Assembly: GCF_019973735.1 (NCBI RefSeq)
Contig: NZ_AP024463.1
Span: 2,604,001 to 2,668,000 of the forward strand
From: Arachnia rubra
Lineage (GTDB): Bacteria > Actinomycetota > Actinomycetes > Propionibacteriales > Propionibacteriaceae
Length of the DNA: 64,000 bases
Direction: 5' to 3'
In this document: one piece after another, positions 1-8,797 of the stretch
How the letters are laid out: each line of letters starts with the position of its first letter
Numbering within the stretch: the stretch's first letter is position 1
Made by a program: the position numbers and the translations under genes
Notes under the pieces: model-generated
The model's database searches: none
Told to the model about the DNA's origin: nothing
Seen by the model: only the letters and a program-made list of their open reading frames with translations

Positions 1-956
1 ACCTCCCAGACATCTACTGCTAGTCGTCCGGTGGCTGCCGGCAACCCCTTGAGAAGTTTGTCAATCCGAGCGATATTGTCCTCGTGCGACTTCCACCTCC
101 TTACGACTGCGTCGCGGACCTGGATGACTGCTATACCACCCAGAGCGTGGATACCGTCGATCACCTCAGCCCACTTGGGAAGGTCATCTAGCTGTTCTCC
201 GATCACCAACCGCACGGCCGGTGTGCGCTTGCCGCCCGTGATAGCCTTGAGGTCATTGATCTGCTCAGGTGTGGGAACTTTTGTGAAGGTCACTCCTATG
301 AATGCCTTTGCAGGGATGACGGAGGCCAAGGCTAGGTCCAGCTTCAACTGTGCCTCTGAAGCCAGTTCCAGGCATTGAGCAGCGAGCGCTCCCCTCTCGG
401 GGCCGATTTCAAGCGCACCGCATCTGGCCAGTGCCTCCTCAGTGGCCTGGCGGGCAGCGACGATGTCCGCATCCGGTTCAGGTCCTGCCTCAATCCGTTG
501 TACCTGCCGGTCGTGCAGGGTGCGGGCTGCCAGCTCATTCAAGTCATAGGTACCGGGGCCTGGTAGATCCGCCATCAGAGCGGAATAGCCATGACTAGTA
601 GGCCACGACAACGTCAGCGTGTAGGGACCGCCCTCCGCAGGGAGGGCAAACTTCGCCGTTGCCCCTTCCGCCTCTTCCAGAAGACGTACCTTGACGGCGA
701 TCAGCGATTCAGACTCCAGGAGCGCATCGTCATACCATTTCTCACCGGCCCCATTGGTCTGCCGGTCCCGGAATGCCGCAAAATCCAGGAATGTCCCATC
801 GGGCAGATAGGCGTACAGGACCACCTCTCCCGCCCCGTCTTCCTGGGGAGCCAGGCCATGGGCCTGTGGATTCATCCCGGGCAGGTAAGCACTGAGCGCC
901 GAAACGCCCAATGCACCCAGGACCGATCTTCTATCTAGCGGAAATGATGTCGTCAC
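1..956 (-). CDS. Tat-exported protein, partial (possible glycosidase-like barrel)
   Basis: The minus-strand frame is open from a GTG at 956 to the window edge, about 318 codons, and is cut at its C-terminal side. The N-terminus reads LDRRSVLGALG followed by small hydrophobic residues, a twin-arginine-type export signal, so the protein is probably secreted. Residues 35-150 look like a beta-rich module. Later segments (RLVIGEQLDDLPKW, HALGGIAVIQV, and AVDVWEV at the edge) resemble strands of TIM-barrel glycosidases, where a WEVGNE acid/base motif is common; the next residues lie outside the window, so the enzyme class is inference. A second in-frame GTG lies at 983. I see no strong ribosome binding site for either start. 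Confidence 0.7.
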   Translation of the reverse strand, partial: MTTSFPLDRRSVLGALGVSALSAYLPGMNPQAHGLAPQEDGAGEVVLYAYLPDGTFLDFAAFRDRQTNGAGEKWYDDALLESESLIAVKVRLLEEAEGATAKFALPAEGGPYTLTLSWPTSHGYSALMADLPGPGTYDLNELAARTLHDRQVQRIEAGPEPDADIVAARQATEEALARCGALEIGPERGALAAQCLELASEAQLKLDLALASVIPAKAFIGVTFTKVPTPEQINDLKAITGGKRTPAVRLVIGEQLDDLPKWAEVIDGIHALGGIAVIQVRDAVVRRWKSHEDNIARIDKLLKGLPAATGRLAVDVWE

Positions 957-1027
957 GCCGTTGATTCTGACAGAAAAACGCACTGATTTGAATGAATAAT
1001 CCGACGGATTCTTACGTTTCTCTGCTG

Positions 1028-1465
1028 CTATGCGTCGCTCCACTGCTCAACAGCCAAGCCTGCGGCGGCCAGGATCTGCTCACCGGATGGCAGTCCCGAG
1101 GCCTGCCGGACCGGTTCTGTGTAGCTGACGACGTAGACCACCCGCCGCACCCGCCGGCTGTTGACGATCAACCGCGCGCAGGTGGCGCAGGGCTCGTGGG
1201 TGATGTAGAGCGTGTGGGCCTCGCCGTTCCAGTTGGCGGCCAGCAGCGCGTTGACCTCCGCATGGATGAAGCCGCTCATCCCCTGCTCCAGTGACTCGCG
1301 TTCGTTCGGCTCCCCCGCTGCCCGCCCGTTGTAGCCGACGCCCACCACGCGGTTGAAATGATCCAGCAGGCAGGCGCCCACCTGCACCTTGCTGTCGGCG
1401 CTGCGGGTCGCCCACAGCCGCGCCGTCGCGACGCCAAGTTCGTCAAAGCTGGGTCGATGTGCCAT
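1028..1465 (-). CDS. dCMP/cytidine deaminase family protein
   Basis: A zinc-dependent nucleotide deaminase of about 145 residues. It carries the zinc signature HAEVNAL near residue 68 and EPCATCA near residue 92: His and two Cys bind zinc and the Glu of HAE shuttles the proton. Length and spacing fit the deoxycytidylate deaminase/ComEB group (dCMP to dUMP for dTTP synthesis), though the exact substrate is inferred. The ATG at 1465 follows an AGG and is preferred; a GTG two codons upstream (1471) is possible. It stands alone in a 500-bp slot between short genes on the same strand. Confidence 0.85.
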   Translation of the reverse strand: MAHRPSFDELGVATARLWATRSADSKVQVGACLLDHFNRVVGVGYNGRAAGEPNERESLEQGMSGFIHAEVNALLAANWNGEAHTLYITHEPCATCARLIVNSRRVRRVVYVVSYTEPVRQASGLPSGEQILAAAGLAVEQWSDA

Positions 1466-1547
1466 ACCCACAACCTAATGGCGCTCCGCCTCCAGCCCGG
1501 TCAGGAACCACCTGTCTCTCCTGGATGTCGCAAGAGCCAGGCCGCCC

Positions 1548-1910
1548 TCACAGGAGGGTGCCCTGGTGATATTCCACGACCCAGCGGGAAGGGGTGCGCC
1601 GCCAGATGGTTGCGCGGCGGCTGCGCCGTCCTTCCTGGTCGAGTTCGTAGGTGGCAAGCCAGAGGCCGTCGCTGAGCTGTCGGGCCTGGAAATCGTGGAT
1701 GACCCAGACGTCCTCATGCGGTCGGGAGTACCGGTCGACCAGCGCCTCGATGACAAAGTCCCGCGTGTAGACGCGCCCGCTGGCCCCAACCTCCCAGAAG
1801 CCGGGGGCGGTCATGTTCTCGAACACCTCACGGCCTGCACCCAGCTCCTCATGGTGGAAAACCGGCTCAAGTGCCAGGAGCTGCTCAGTGACCTGATGGT
1901 CGCAGCTCAT
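1548..1910 (-). CDS. SnoaL/NTF2-like (DUF4440-type) protein
   Basis: A 120-residue protein shaped like an NTF2-fold domain: an N-terminal helix (VTEQLLALEPVFHHEE), the loop around FENMTAPGFWEVGASG, then alternating strands ending in WRRTPSRWVVEYHQGT. This pattern is common in DUF4440/SnoaL-like proteins, which are small dimeric binding or hydrolase folds of mostly unknown substrate. Its ATG overlaps the stop of the upstream gene (TATGA), so the two are translationally coupled. I cannot assign a specific reaction. Confidence 0.7.
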   Translation of the reverse strand: MSCDHQVTEQLLALEPVFHHEELGAGREVFENMTAPGFWEVGASGRVYTRDFVIEALVDRYSRPHEDVWVIHDFQARQLSDGLWLATYELDQEGRRSRRATIWRRTPSRWVVEYHQGTLL

Positions 1911-2638
1911 ACCCCAGACGTCCCCATGACCGGCACGGCCGGGGCTATGCGGGCGCTGCCGATGCCACGATTCGCCTTACCGAGCCGGAACCGGACCCTT
2001 CCTTTCAGCACCGTGCCGGAAACGGCCTGCCCGCCGATCAATGGCTCACCGGGAAAGAGTGTGAAGGTCCACTTCTCGTTGTAGTCGCTGTCGGGGATGA
2101 GCCCGGCCGGGGCCTGAAGCAGGCGGGCGCCCCACAGCTGACGCGTCATAGCAGCGCGGGTGTCGAAGCCATCGACGGTGAAGACGTCGGGTGACGCGCT
2201 GGTGACATCGTCGTAGCTGCCCGCCGCCATCCCGTACGCGCCCACCACCGACACGAAGGGCGTCCATGGCTGGGCTGGGCCGGTCAGGTCTGCTCCGTCC
2301 GCGAGCGCCGGGTCAAAGAAATCCTCTCCGAGCCCCGCGTGCTGACTCGCTCGCACGTCGGCGGGGATGCTGCTTCGCGTGTCCAGGTGACGTGGTGAGG
2401 GCACCATCAAGAGCCCGTACTCCACCGAGCCTGCGAACCGGAAATCGCTGAACCGCTCCCGCAGCAGCGACACCCCGCGTTGCGCGGCACGCCACTGCTC
2501 ATCCGACAGGACCTCGGTGAGGAATGTGAGCGGTGACGGCAGCCCGGCATCCTCCAGCAACTCCCGGATGCGGGGGTTTGCCACCCAACCGGACTCCCGA
2601 ATCCGAGCCAGCTCGTCGCCGCGGAATGTTGACACCAC
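1907..2638 (-). CDS. Hypothetical protein, possibly DUF5701-like
   Basis: A 243-residue soluble protein from a GTG start with no signal peptide or membrane segment. It has a helical N-terminus (ARIRESGWVANPRIRELLEDAG) and a conserved-looking centre (VEYGLLMVPSP, SVVGAYGMAAGSYDDV), and ends with short beta-strand stretches. The spacing resembles the actinobacterial DUF5701 family from memory, which is a weak assignment. It is coupled by a 4-base overlap to the NTF2-like gene that follows, so the two products probably act together. No function is proposed. Confidence 0.65.
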   Translation of the reverse strand: MVSTFRGDELARIRESGWVANPRIRELLEDAGLPSPLTFLTEVLSDEQWRAAQRGVSLLRERFSDFRFAGSVEYGLLMVPSPRHLDTRSSIPADVRASQHAGLGEDFFDPALADGADLTGPAQPWTPFVSVVGAYGMAAGSYDDVTSASPDVFTVDGFDTRAAMTRQLWGARLLQAPAGLIPDSDYNEKWTFTLFPGEPLIGGQAVSGTVLKGRVRFRLGKANRGIGSARIAPAVPVMGTSGV

Positions 2639-2694
2639 ATCACGTTAACAACAGACTAGGCCGGCCGCACAGCAACAGCCCCGGTCCGGAGCTG

Positions 2695-4959
2695 TCACAC
2701 CTCGTTCTGCAAGGCCTCCGGGATGGGCCGCGCCCAGGTCTCCCGGAGTTTCACCAACGGCATGCTCAGCAGCCCCACAACGGTGGCCTCCAACGGCTCG
2801 ACGACTTCACCCAGCCTGGTCAGCGGCACGACGTTGTCGCGGCACAGCGACTTCAGCCGTTCCACCGACGACTCCGGCATGGTTACCACAGCCCGGGCGG
2901 CCGACTCGCTGAACAGCTGCGTCGCCGGGTCCTCTCCTGGCAGCGTGACGGTGAATCCGAACCCGCCCTGCAGGGCCGATTCTGTCAGGGCCACGGCGAG
3001 GCCGCCCTCGCTGAGGTCGTGGGCGGAGTGCAGCAGCCGCTCCAGGGCCGCGTCCCGGATCACCCTTGCCAGCCCGGCCTCCGCCCGGAGATCCACCTGC
3101 GGCGGGGTGCCACCGAGGTGCCCGTTGTGCACGGCATCCGCCCAGACCGATCCCGACAGCTCCTCCCTGGTGGTTCCCAGCAGCCAGATCCCGTCTCCGG
3201 CCTTCGCGAAGCCCGACCGCAGCCGCTTGGACACGTCGTCGATCACGCCGAGCACGCCGACGGTCGGGGTGGGCAGGATCGGGGTGCCGCCGGTCTGGTT
3301 GTAGAGGGAGACGTTCCCTCCCGTGACAGGGATGCCGAGTTCCTTGCACGCATCGACCAGGCCGAGGATGGTCTCGACGAAGCTCCACATCACCTCGGGA
3401 TCCTCGGGGGAGCCGAAGTTGAGGCAGTCGGTGACAGCCACCGGTTCTGCGCCTGTCACCGCGACATTCCGGTACGCCTCGGCCAGTGAGTGCTGGGCAC
3501 CAAGATAGGGGTTGAGGAAGGTGAATCGTGAGTTCGCATCGAGCGCCAGCGCGATCCCCAGCCCCGTCTCCTCATCGATCCGCAGCATCCCCGCGTCCTC
3601 GGGCTGCGCCAGGACGGAGTTCCCCCTCACATAACGATCGTATTGGTTGGTGATCCAGGACTTGTCGGCGATGTTGCCGTGCGCCAGCACCTTCAGCCAC
3701 GCGTCCCGCAGACCTTCTGGGGAGTTGTCGCGGGGCAGGCTTTCGGCGCGATTGTCATTGACCTGGTCAAGCCAGGCAGGACGATGGTATGGGCGATCGT
3801 AGGTCGGCCCCTCGTGGGCCACAGTCCGCGGGTCCACGTCCACGATGCAGTGGCCGTGCCAATGGATGATGAGCCGCTCACCGTCGGTGACCTCGCCGAT
3901 GACGGTGGCCGCTACATCCCACTTGCGGCAGATCTCCATGAAACGCTCCACGTTCCTGGGCTCCACCACGGCCATCATGCGTTCCTGCGACTCGCTCATC
4001 AGGATCTCCTCAGGAGCGAGGTTCGGGTCGCGCAGCGGGACGAGGTCGAGGTTGACCGACATGCCGCTGTTGCCTGCGGAGGCCAGCTCGGAGGTGGCGC
4101 AGGAGATGCCCGCGGCCCCGAAGTCCTGGATGCCGTTGATGATGCCCGCCTTGAACAATTCGAGGGTGCATTCGATGAGCAGCTTCTCCATGAACGGGTC
4201 ACCGACCTGTACGCTGGGCCGCTTCGCCGGGCCGGTCTCGTCAAAGGTCTCGGAGGCCAGGATCGAGGCTCCTCCGATGCCGTCGCCGCCGGTCGCCGCG
4301 CCGAAGAGGATCACCCGGTTGCCCACCCCGGAGGCGTGGGCGCGGTGCAGGTCCTCGTGGCGCAGCACCCCGACGCACAGCGCGTTGACGAGGGGGTTGC
4401 CCAGATAGGTGGTGTGGAACTGCACCTCGCCGCCGATGTTTGGCAGGCCCAGGCAGTTGCCGTACCCGCCGACTCCCGCGACGACACCAGGTAGGACGCG
4501 GTGGGTGTCGGGCGCATCGAGCGGGCCGAACCGCAGCGAGTCCATCACGCCGATCGGCCTGGCTCCCATCGCGAGGATGTCGCGGACGATGCCGCCGACT
4601 CCCGTTGCCGCGCCCTGGTAGGGCTCGACGAAACTCGGGTGGTTGTGTGACTCCGCCTTGAAGGTCACGGCATAGCCCTGGCCGATATCAACGACTCCCG
4701 CGTTCTCACCGATGCCCGCCAGGAGCGGTCCGCGCGGGGTGTCCTGGGTGAGCTCCCCGAATTTCCTCAGATGCGCCTTCGACGACTTGTAGGAGCAATG
4801 CTCCGACCACATGACCGAGTACATGGCCAGCTCCGCGCTGGTGGGCCGGCGTCCGAGGATCTTCCGGATACGGTCGTATTCCTCGTCTTTCACCCCAAGA
4901 GCGGCATAGGGCTGCTCCAGGTCCGGGGTTTCCAGTGCATGAGCCACAGTGTCTACCAC
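2695..4959 (-). CDS. purL: Phosphoribosylformylglycinamidine synthase subunit PurL
   Basis: The 754-residue small-type PurL catalyses the ATP-dependent conversion of FGAR to FGAM in purine synthesis, working with PurQ and PurS, neither of which is in the window. Recognisable motifs are WSEHCSYK near residue 52 (active-site His), [12 protein letters not shown], the metal-binding AESHNHPS segment, GGGSASLASE-like loops and HDLSEGG near residue 650. Length is normal for the Gram-positive/actinobacterial form, which lacks the glutaminase domain. It begins with GTG GTA and stands alone, divergent from the PfkB kinase gene across about 155 bp. Confidence 0.97.
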   Translation of the reverse strand: MVDTVAHALETPDLEQPYAALGVKDEEYDRIRKILGRRPTSAELAMYSVMWSEHCSYKSSKAHLRKFGELTQDTPRGPLLAGIGENAGVVDIGQGYAVTFKAESHNHPSFVEPYQGAATGVGGIVRDILAMGARPIGVMDSLRFGPLDAPDTHRVLPGVVAGVGGYGNCLGLPNIGGEVQFHTTYLGNPLVNALCVGVLRHEDLHRAHASGVGNRVILFGAATGGDGIGGASILASETFDETGPAKRPSVQVGDPFMEKLLIECTLELFKAGIINGIQDFGAAGISCATSELASAGNSGMSVNLDLVPLRDPNLAPEEILMSESQERMMAVVEPRNVERFMEICRKWDVAATVIGEVTDGERLIIHWHGHCIVDVDPRTVAHEGPTYDRPYHRPAWLDQVNDNRAESLPRDNSPEGLRDAWLKVLAHGNIADKSWITNQYDRYVRGNSVLAQPEDAGMLRIDEETGLGIALALDANSRFTFLNPYLGAQHSLAEAYRNVAVTGAEPVAVTDCLNFGSPEDPEVMWSFVETILGLVDACKELGIPVTGGNVSLYNQTGGTPILPTPTVGVLGVIDDVSKRLRSGFAKAGDGIWLLGTTREELSGSVWADAVHNGHLGGTPPQVDLRAEAGLARVIRDAALERLLHSAHDLSEGGLAVALTESALQGGFGFTVTLPGEDPATQLFSESAARAVVTMPESSVERLKSLCRDNVVPLTRLGEVVEPLEATVVGLLSMPLVKLRETWARPIPEALQNEV

Positions 4960-5116
4960 GGGGCCAATCTAGCGGTTGATCCCGCGACTTCGCGGGACCT
5001 CCCAGCCGCCGTCGCAAGATGGCTCTGCCCAAGTGTCGACTCCCCTTGCCCGCTCCCCTATGGTTGTGGCTGGTTGCAGTCTCAAAGCCGAGTCGCAGGA
5101 AGGAACCACCCGGGAA

Positions 5117-6265
5117 ATGACCCAGCCAACCCATTCCGATGAATTCTGTGAACGCTGCTGGAGCTTCGATCCGCTCGCCGCCTCCCGCAGCGAGGACGAT
5201 CCGGCGCTCGACGTCATCACCTCGGGAACCATCTTCTTCGACATCATCTTCGCGGGGCTGCCCCGGATCCCTGTCCCCGGCGAGGAGCTGTGGAGCACAG
5301 GCCTCGGCTCCTGTCCTGGGGGCATCGCGAACCTGGCGACGGCGCTGGCCCGGCTGGGGCTGCGGACCGGCCTGGTGGCAGGCTTCGGCGACGACACCTA
5401 CGCGGACTGGATCTGGGAGACCCTCCTGGAGCAGGAGCACATCAACCTGGCTTCCTCTCCCCGGTACGAGAACTTCCACACCTCGCTGACGGTGGCGGTT
5501 ACCGTCGAAGGCGACCGTGCCATGGTTACCCACGGCCACGACCTCCCGGAGTCCCTGTCGTCCTACATCCTGGCAGCTCCGGCGTCACGCACCGCGGTGG
5601 TCGATCTCGGCGGCGAGACCTACTGGTGGGACGAGTTGAAGTCCCGCGGCACCGCGCTGTTCGCTGACATCGGCTTCGACATCTCAGGACGCTGGGACCC
5701 TGCCGTCCTGCACCCGCTGCGCCACTGCCAGGCCTTCACCCCGAACGCCGTCGAGGCCATGGCATACACCCGTACCGACTCCCCCAATCAGGCCGTCCGC
5801 AAACTCGCCGACCGCGTCCCCCTCGCGGTGGTGACCGATGGCATCGGCGGCGCCTACGCCATCGACCAGAACACGGGCGAGGAGGCCTGGTGCCCGGCCG
5901 TGACGGTGGAGGTCACCGACGCCACCGGTGCAGGCGACGTGTTCGCTTCCGGACTCGTGTTGGGCTGCCTGGCGGGCTGGCCGCTGGAGCAGCGGCTGAA
6001 GTTCGCATCGCTGACGGCGTCCCTGGCGGTGCAGCAGTTCGGCGGCTCGCTGGCTGCCCCGGGCTGGGGCGACATCTCCGACTGGTGGCGCCATCTACGC
6101 CGCAGAGTGACCGCCGGAGACCTCAAAGCCGCTCACATCAGCCGCGAGTACGGCTTCCTCGACGACCTCATCCCCCGACACCAGGTGCACAGCGTCCGCC
6201 GCGCCGAGGCGACCTTCGCCACCCACTCCGACCTGCGCACGAAGACCCCACGCAGCCCGGCCTAG
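5117..6265 (+). CDS. PfkB (ribokinase)-family carbohydrate kinase
   Basis: A cytoplasmic sugar or nucleoside kinase of about 382 residues. The N-terminal substrate region reads VITSGTIFFDIIF...GGIANLATALARLGL, and the C-terminal PfkB signature is TDATGAGDVFASG, with its catalytic Asp and anion-hole glycines. The start is placed at ATG 5117 because AGGAAGGA lies 12 bases upstream; an in-frame ATG at 4976 would add 47 residues with no domain content. The C-terminal 60 residues extend past the usual fold end. The substrate cannot be read from the sequence and no pathway partner is adjacent. Confidence 0.88.
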   Translation: MTQPTHSDEFCERCWSFDPLAASRSEDDPALDVITSGTIFFDIIFAGLPRIPVPGEELWSTGLGSCPGGIANLATALARLGLRTGLVAGFGDDTYADWIWETLLEQEHINLASSPRYENFHTSLTVAVTVEGDRAMVTHGHDLPESLSSYILAAPASRTAVVDLGGETYWWDELKSRGTALFADIGFDISGRWDPAVLHPLRHCQAFTPNAVEAMAYTRTDSPNQAVRKLADRVPLAVVTDGIGGAYAIDQNTGEEAWCPAVTVEVTDATGAGDVFASGLVLGCLAGWPLEQRLKFASLTASLAVQQFGGSLAAPGWGDISDWWRHLRRRVTAGDLKAAHISREYGFLDDLIPRHQVHSVRRAEATFATHSDLRTKTPRSPA

Positions 6266-6407
6266 GGGTTTCACTGACCCTCCCTCGGTGGAACCCCCCA
6301 CCTTGCCCTGAACACCTGAGTGTTTCTGTCGTCCTTTCGGCCGAGCCCCTCGCTGGGCTCCGGAACGCTTGGATACATTGACCGATAATCTATCCCCTGG
6401 AGGGCTC

Positions 6408-8651
6408 ATGAAATCAATATCCCGTCCATTGGTCGTTGTCATGGCGGGTTCGCTCGCCGCCTTGGCAGGGTGCGCCTCAGTCTCAGGGCCGCAGACGGCA
6501 GCACCGCCGATCAGCCCCGCGAACGTCCTGGTAGCCGGTCCCGGCGACGCCACCAGCCAGGCCCCCGAGAGTGACGGCACCGCCCCTCTGGTAGCCAACA
6601 ACATCTCGGAGGATGCAGAACAGGCCACAACCCAGCTGCAGAACCTCATCAACAAGGCCGTGCAGGAAGACACCGGAGTCAAGCTTGATCCATCGCGGAC
6701 CTACACGATCAACCATGAACTGGTCCTCACGAAGGGACTGAAGTTCTTTGACGGCGCAGGCGCCACCATCAAAGCTGCGATACCCAAAGGGGATAACCCC
6801 GGAAACGTATTCCGTTTCGAAAAAGACGCCAGCAACATGAAGCTCACCAATGTAGTGATTGACCTCAAGGAATCCACAGAAAAGGGGGCAGAAGTTCGCG
6901 GGGTCCTAGGCTCCGCTATATCGGATATCGAGATCAGTCATTTGACAATTCTCGGCCTCGGGTATAGAGGCATCGATGTAGTCGCACGAGACGGCGCAGT
7001 GAAAAATGTCAAGATCCTGAACAACAGGATAGTCGGGACTGTAAGTGATGAAGTCCCAGACAAGCAAGTCGCAATCGGTGTTACTTCTGGGATCAAGGGC
7101 GTAACCACTGATCCAAAAGATGAATATGCAGACAAAGAAGCTCCAGCATATGATCGATTTGTCGAGAAGGGCACTATCGCAGAAACAAATCCTGGAAGCA
7201 CAAACATCACCATCACTGGCAACCACATCACCGGAGCATACTATGGCATCGGGCTATCAGGAGTCAGCAACAGCTCCATAACCAACAACTACTCGACCGA
7301 GAACACCCGCAATCTGTCGATGCAGGACAACTCAAACAACAACACGGTGGAAGGGAACTACTTCAGCAATTCGTTCTCGGCATCCATCCACCTCGCCTAC
7401 GGTTCATCAGGCAACACCATCAAGGGAAACAAGATCACCACCAACCGCTCCCAGGGCGAAGGACTGGTGCAGGCCTACCAGAAAAGCCAGAACAACACCT
7501 TCGAGAACAATGTGATCGAGGTCAAAGAGCCAGCCCATCCCCACTGGATGTTCTACGTCGGCCCGGCCTCTGACAATAACGTCTTCCAGGGAAACATCCT
7601 CTCCGGGAAAGCCGACAGGGCCATTGTTGCGGTCGAGTCCATCTGGGACAAGGACTCCACAGTGTCAGGGAATGGCAACCAGCTCTCCAAGCATGCATAT
7701 GCCGGAAGAGACATCACCCATCCAAAAACTAAGGTATCGGTGAAGTACGCTGGCGGCCGAGGTAATCTCACTGGTGTCAAGTTCGTCGACAATGTCATCC
7801 TCCCGACGGGGACGCCATTCTATGTGGGCGCCGAAGTGTCCAAAGGTGTGGCGTCGAACCCTCTGAAGAAGGGCGAAACTAGAAAGCCGGAGGAAAAACT
7901 GATAGGCAATATCACGGGCCTGAATATCTCGGGCAATCACCTCGCCGGGACGGGGTACTCCGAATACCCCAGCGGACTGGCTGAACACAAGGGTTCTCTT
8001 CCTGGCGTTGAGAGCGCTTCCATCAACTATGAAAGCAAGGAGATCGGCCAGCACCACTCCACGGTCACCGATCAGCAGGGTGGCAATGGGAATGATCGGT
8101 TCGTCTTCGATGCATCCGGGGACAAGGCCACCGACAGCGGCGGCACCGACACCCTGTACACCGCCATCGACACCACCATCCCGGCTGGGGTGGAGAACCT
8201 TCAGATGCTGGGCAGTGGCCCGCTGAAGGTGACGGGCAATGACGAGGCCAACGCGATTACCGGCAACTCCGCCGACAACACCCTGTCTGGGGAGGGCGGC
8301 GACGACATCCTCGCCGGCGGAGAGGGAGCAAACACCCTCACCGGGGGCGCTGGGAACGATACGTTCGTACTGGATGGGAGGGCGGACGGCAAAGCCGACA
8401 CGCTCACCGACTTCGCCTCCGGCCAGGACAAGATCAAGCTGCCCGCGGCGACCTTCGGCTACCTGGGTGATGACGCCTTCACTACAGGCTCGGCCACCAC
8501 CACGACCCGCATCTACCAGCAGGACGGCGCTCTGTTCTTCGATGCCGATGGCTCGGGAGGCCTGTACCAGCCTGTGGCCATCGCGAAGCTACCCGCTGGC
8601 GTCCAGGTCCAGGCCGGTGACCTGATCATGGAGAAGGAACCAGCCAAGTAA
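6408..8651 (+). CDS. Beta-helix lipoprotein with C-terminal RTX/serralysin-like repeats
   Basis: A 747-residue predicted lipoprotein. Its signal peptide ends in the lipobox LAGC at about residue 23. Residues 80-530 are right-handed parallel beta-helix repeats of the NosD/pectate-lyase-like type, rich in N-x-I-x-G-N turns such as NITITGNHITG and NNTVEGNYF. Residues 570-680 carry RTX-type nonapeptides (GGNGNDRF, GEGGDDILAGG, GGAGNDTFVL), then a serralysin-like tail (LTDFASGQDKI, FFDADGSG). The order resembles alginate C5-epimerases (beta-helix plus R-module), so a surface polysaccharide epimerase, lyase or hydrolase is plausible but unproven. The start follows CTGGAGGG by 4 bases. A central A-rich coding stretch differs in composition from its neighbours. 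Confidence 0.82.
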   Translation: MKSISRPLVVVMAGSLAALAGCASVSGPQTAAPPISPANVLVAGPGDATSQAPESDGTAPLVANNISEDAEQATTQLQNLINKAVQEDTGVKLDPSRTYTINHELVLTKGLKFFDGAGATIKAAIPKGDNPGNVFRFEKDASNMKLTNVVIDLKESTEKGAEVRGVLGSAISDIEISHLTILGLGYRGIDVVARDGAVKNVKILNNRIVGTVSDEVPDKQVAIGVTSGIKGVTTDPKDEYADKEAPAYDRFVEKGTIAETNPGSTNITITGNHITGAYYGIGLSGVSNSSITNNYSTENTRNLSMQDNSNNNTVEGNYFSNSFSASIHLAYGSSGNTIKGNKITTNRSQGEGLVQAYQKSQNNTFENNVIEVKEPAHPHWMFYVGPASDNNVFQGNILSGKADRAIVAVESIWDKDSTVSGNGNQLSKHAYAGRDITHPKTKVSVKYAGGRGNLTGVKFVDNVILPTGTPFYVGAEVSKGVASNPLKKGETRKPEEKLIGNITGLNISGNHLAGTGYSEYPSGLAEHKGSLPGVESASINYESKEIGQHHSTVTDQQGGNGNDRFVFDASGDKATDSGGTDTLYTAIDTTIPAGVENLQMLGSGPLKVTGNDEANAITGNSADNTLSGEGGDDILAGGEGANTLTGGAGNDTFVLDGRADGKADTLTDFASGQDKIKLPAATFGYLGDDAFTTGSATTTTRIYQQDGALFFDADGSGGLYQPVAIAKLPAGVQVQAGDLIMEKEPAK

Positions 8652-8655
8652 TGTC

Positions 8656-8696
8656 AAGGCGGCCGGGCAGAGCACCACGCTCTGCCCGGCCGCCTT
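8656..8696. terminator. Strong hairpin terminator after the beta-helix gene
   Basis: A perfect 18-bp inverted repeat (8656-8673 with 8679-8696) encloses a 5-base loop just after the lipoprotein stop. There is no long T-run, but stem strength and position between convergent units (lipoprotein, tRNA) suggest a bidirectional terminator. Confidence 0.8.
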
Positions 8697-8717
8697 CGGC
8701 TCTCCGTGGGCTACCAG

Positions 8718-8791
8718 CGCCCCCGACGGGATTCGAACCCGTACTTGAGCGGGTTTAAGCCGCCTGCCTCTGCCAGTTGGGCTACGGGGGC
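8718..8791 (-). tRNA. tRNA with UAA anticodon on a class I body
   Basis: A 74-nt cloverleaf. The 7-bp acceptor stem pairs 8785-8791 with 8719-8725. A short D-arm follows, then anticodon stem GGCGG/CCGCT around loop CTTAAAC, which places UAA at positions 34-36. The variable loop is only 5 nt (CAAGT), and the T-arm has the perfect loop TTCGAAT. UAA would decode UUA (Leu), but bacterial tRNA-Leu normally has a long variable arm and A73. Here the variable loop is short and the discriminator is G. CCA is not encoded. It lies directly before ppx. The fold is certain; the amino acid is not. Confidence 0.85.
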
Positions 8792-8797
8792 CGGGAC

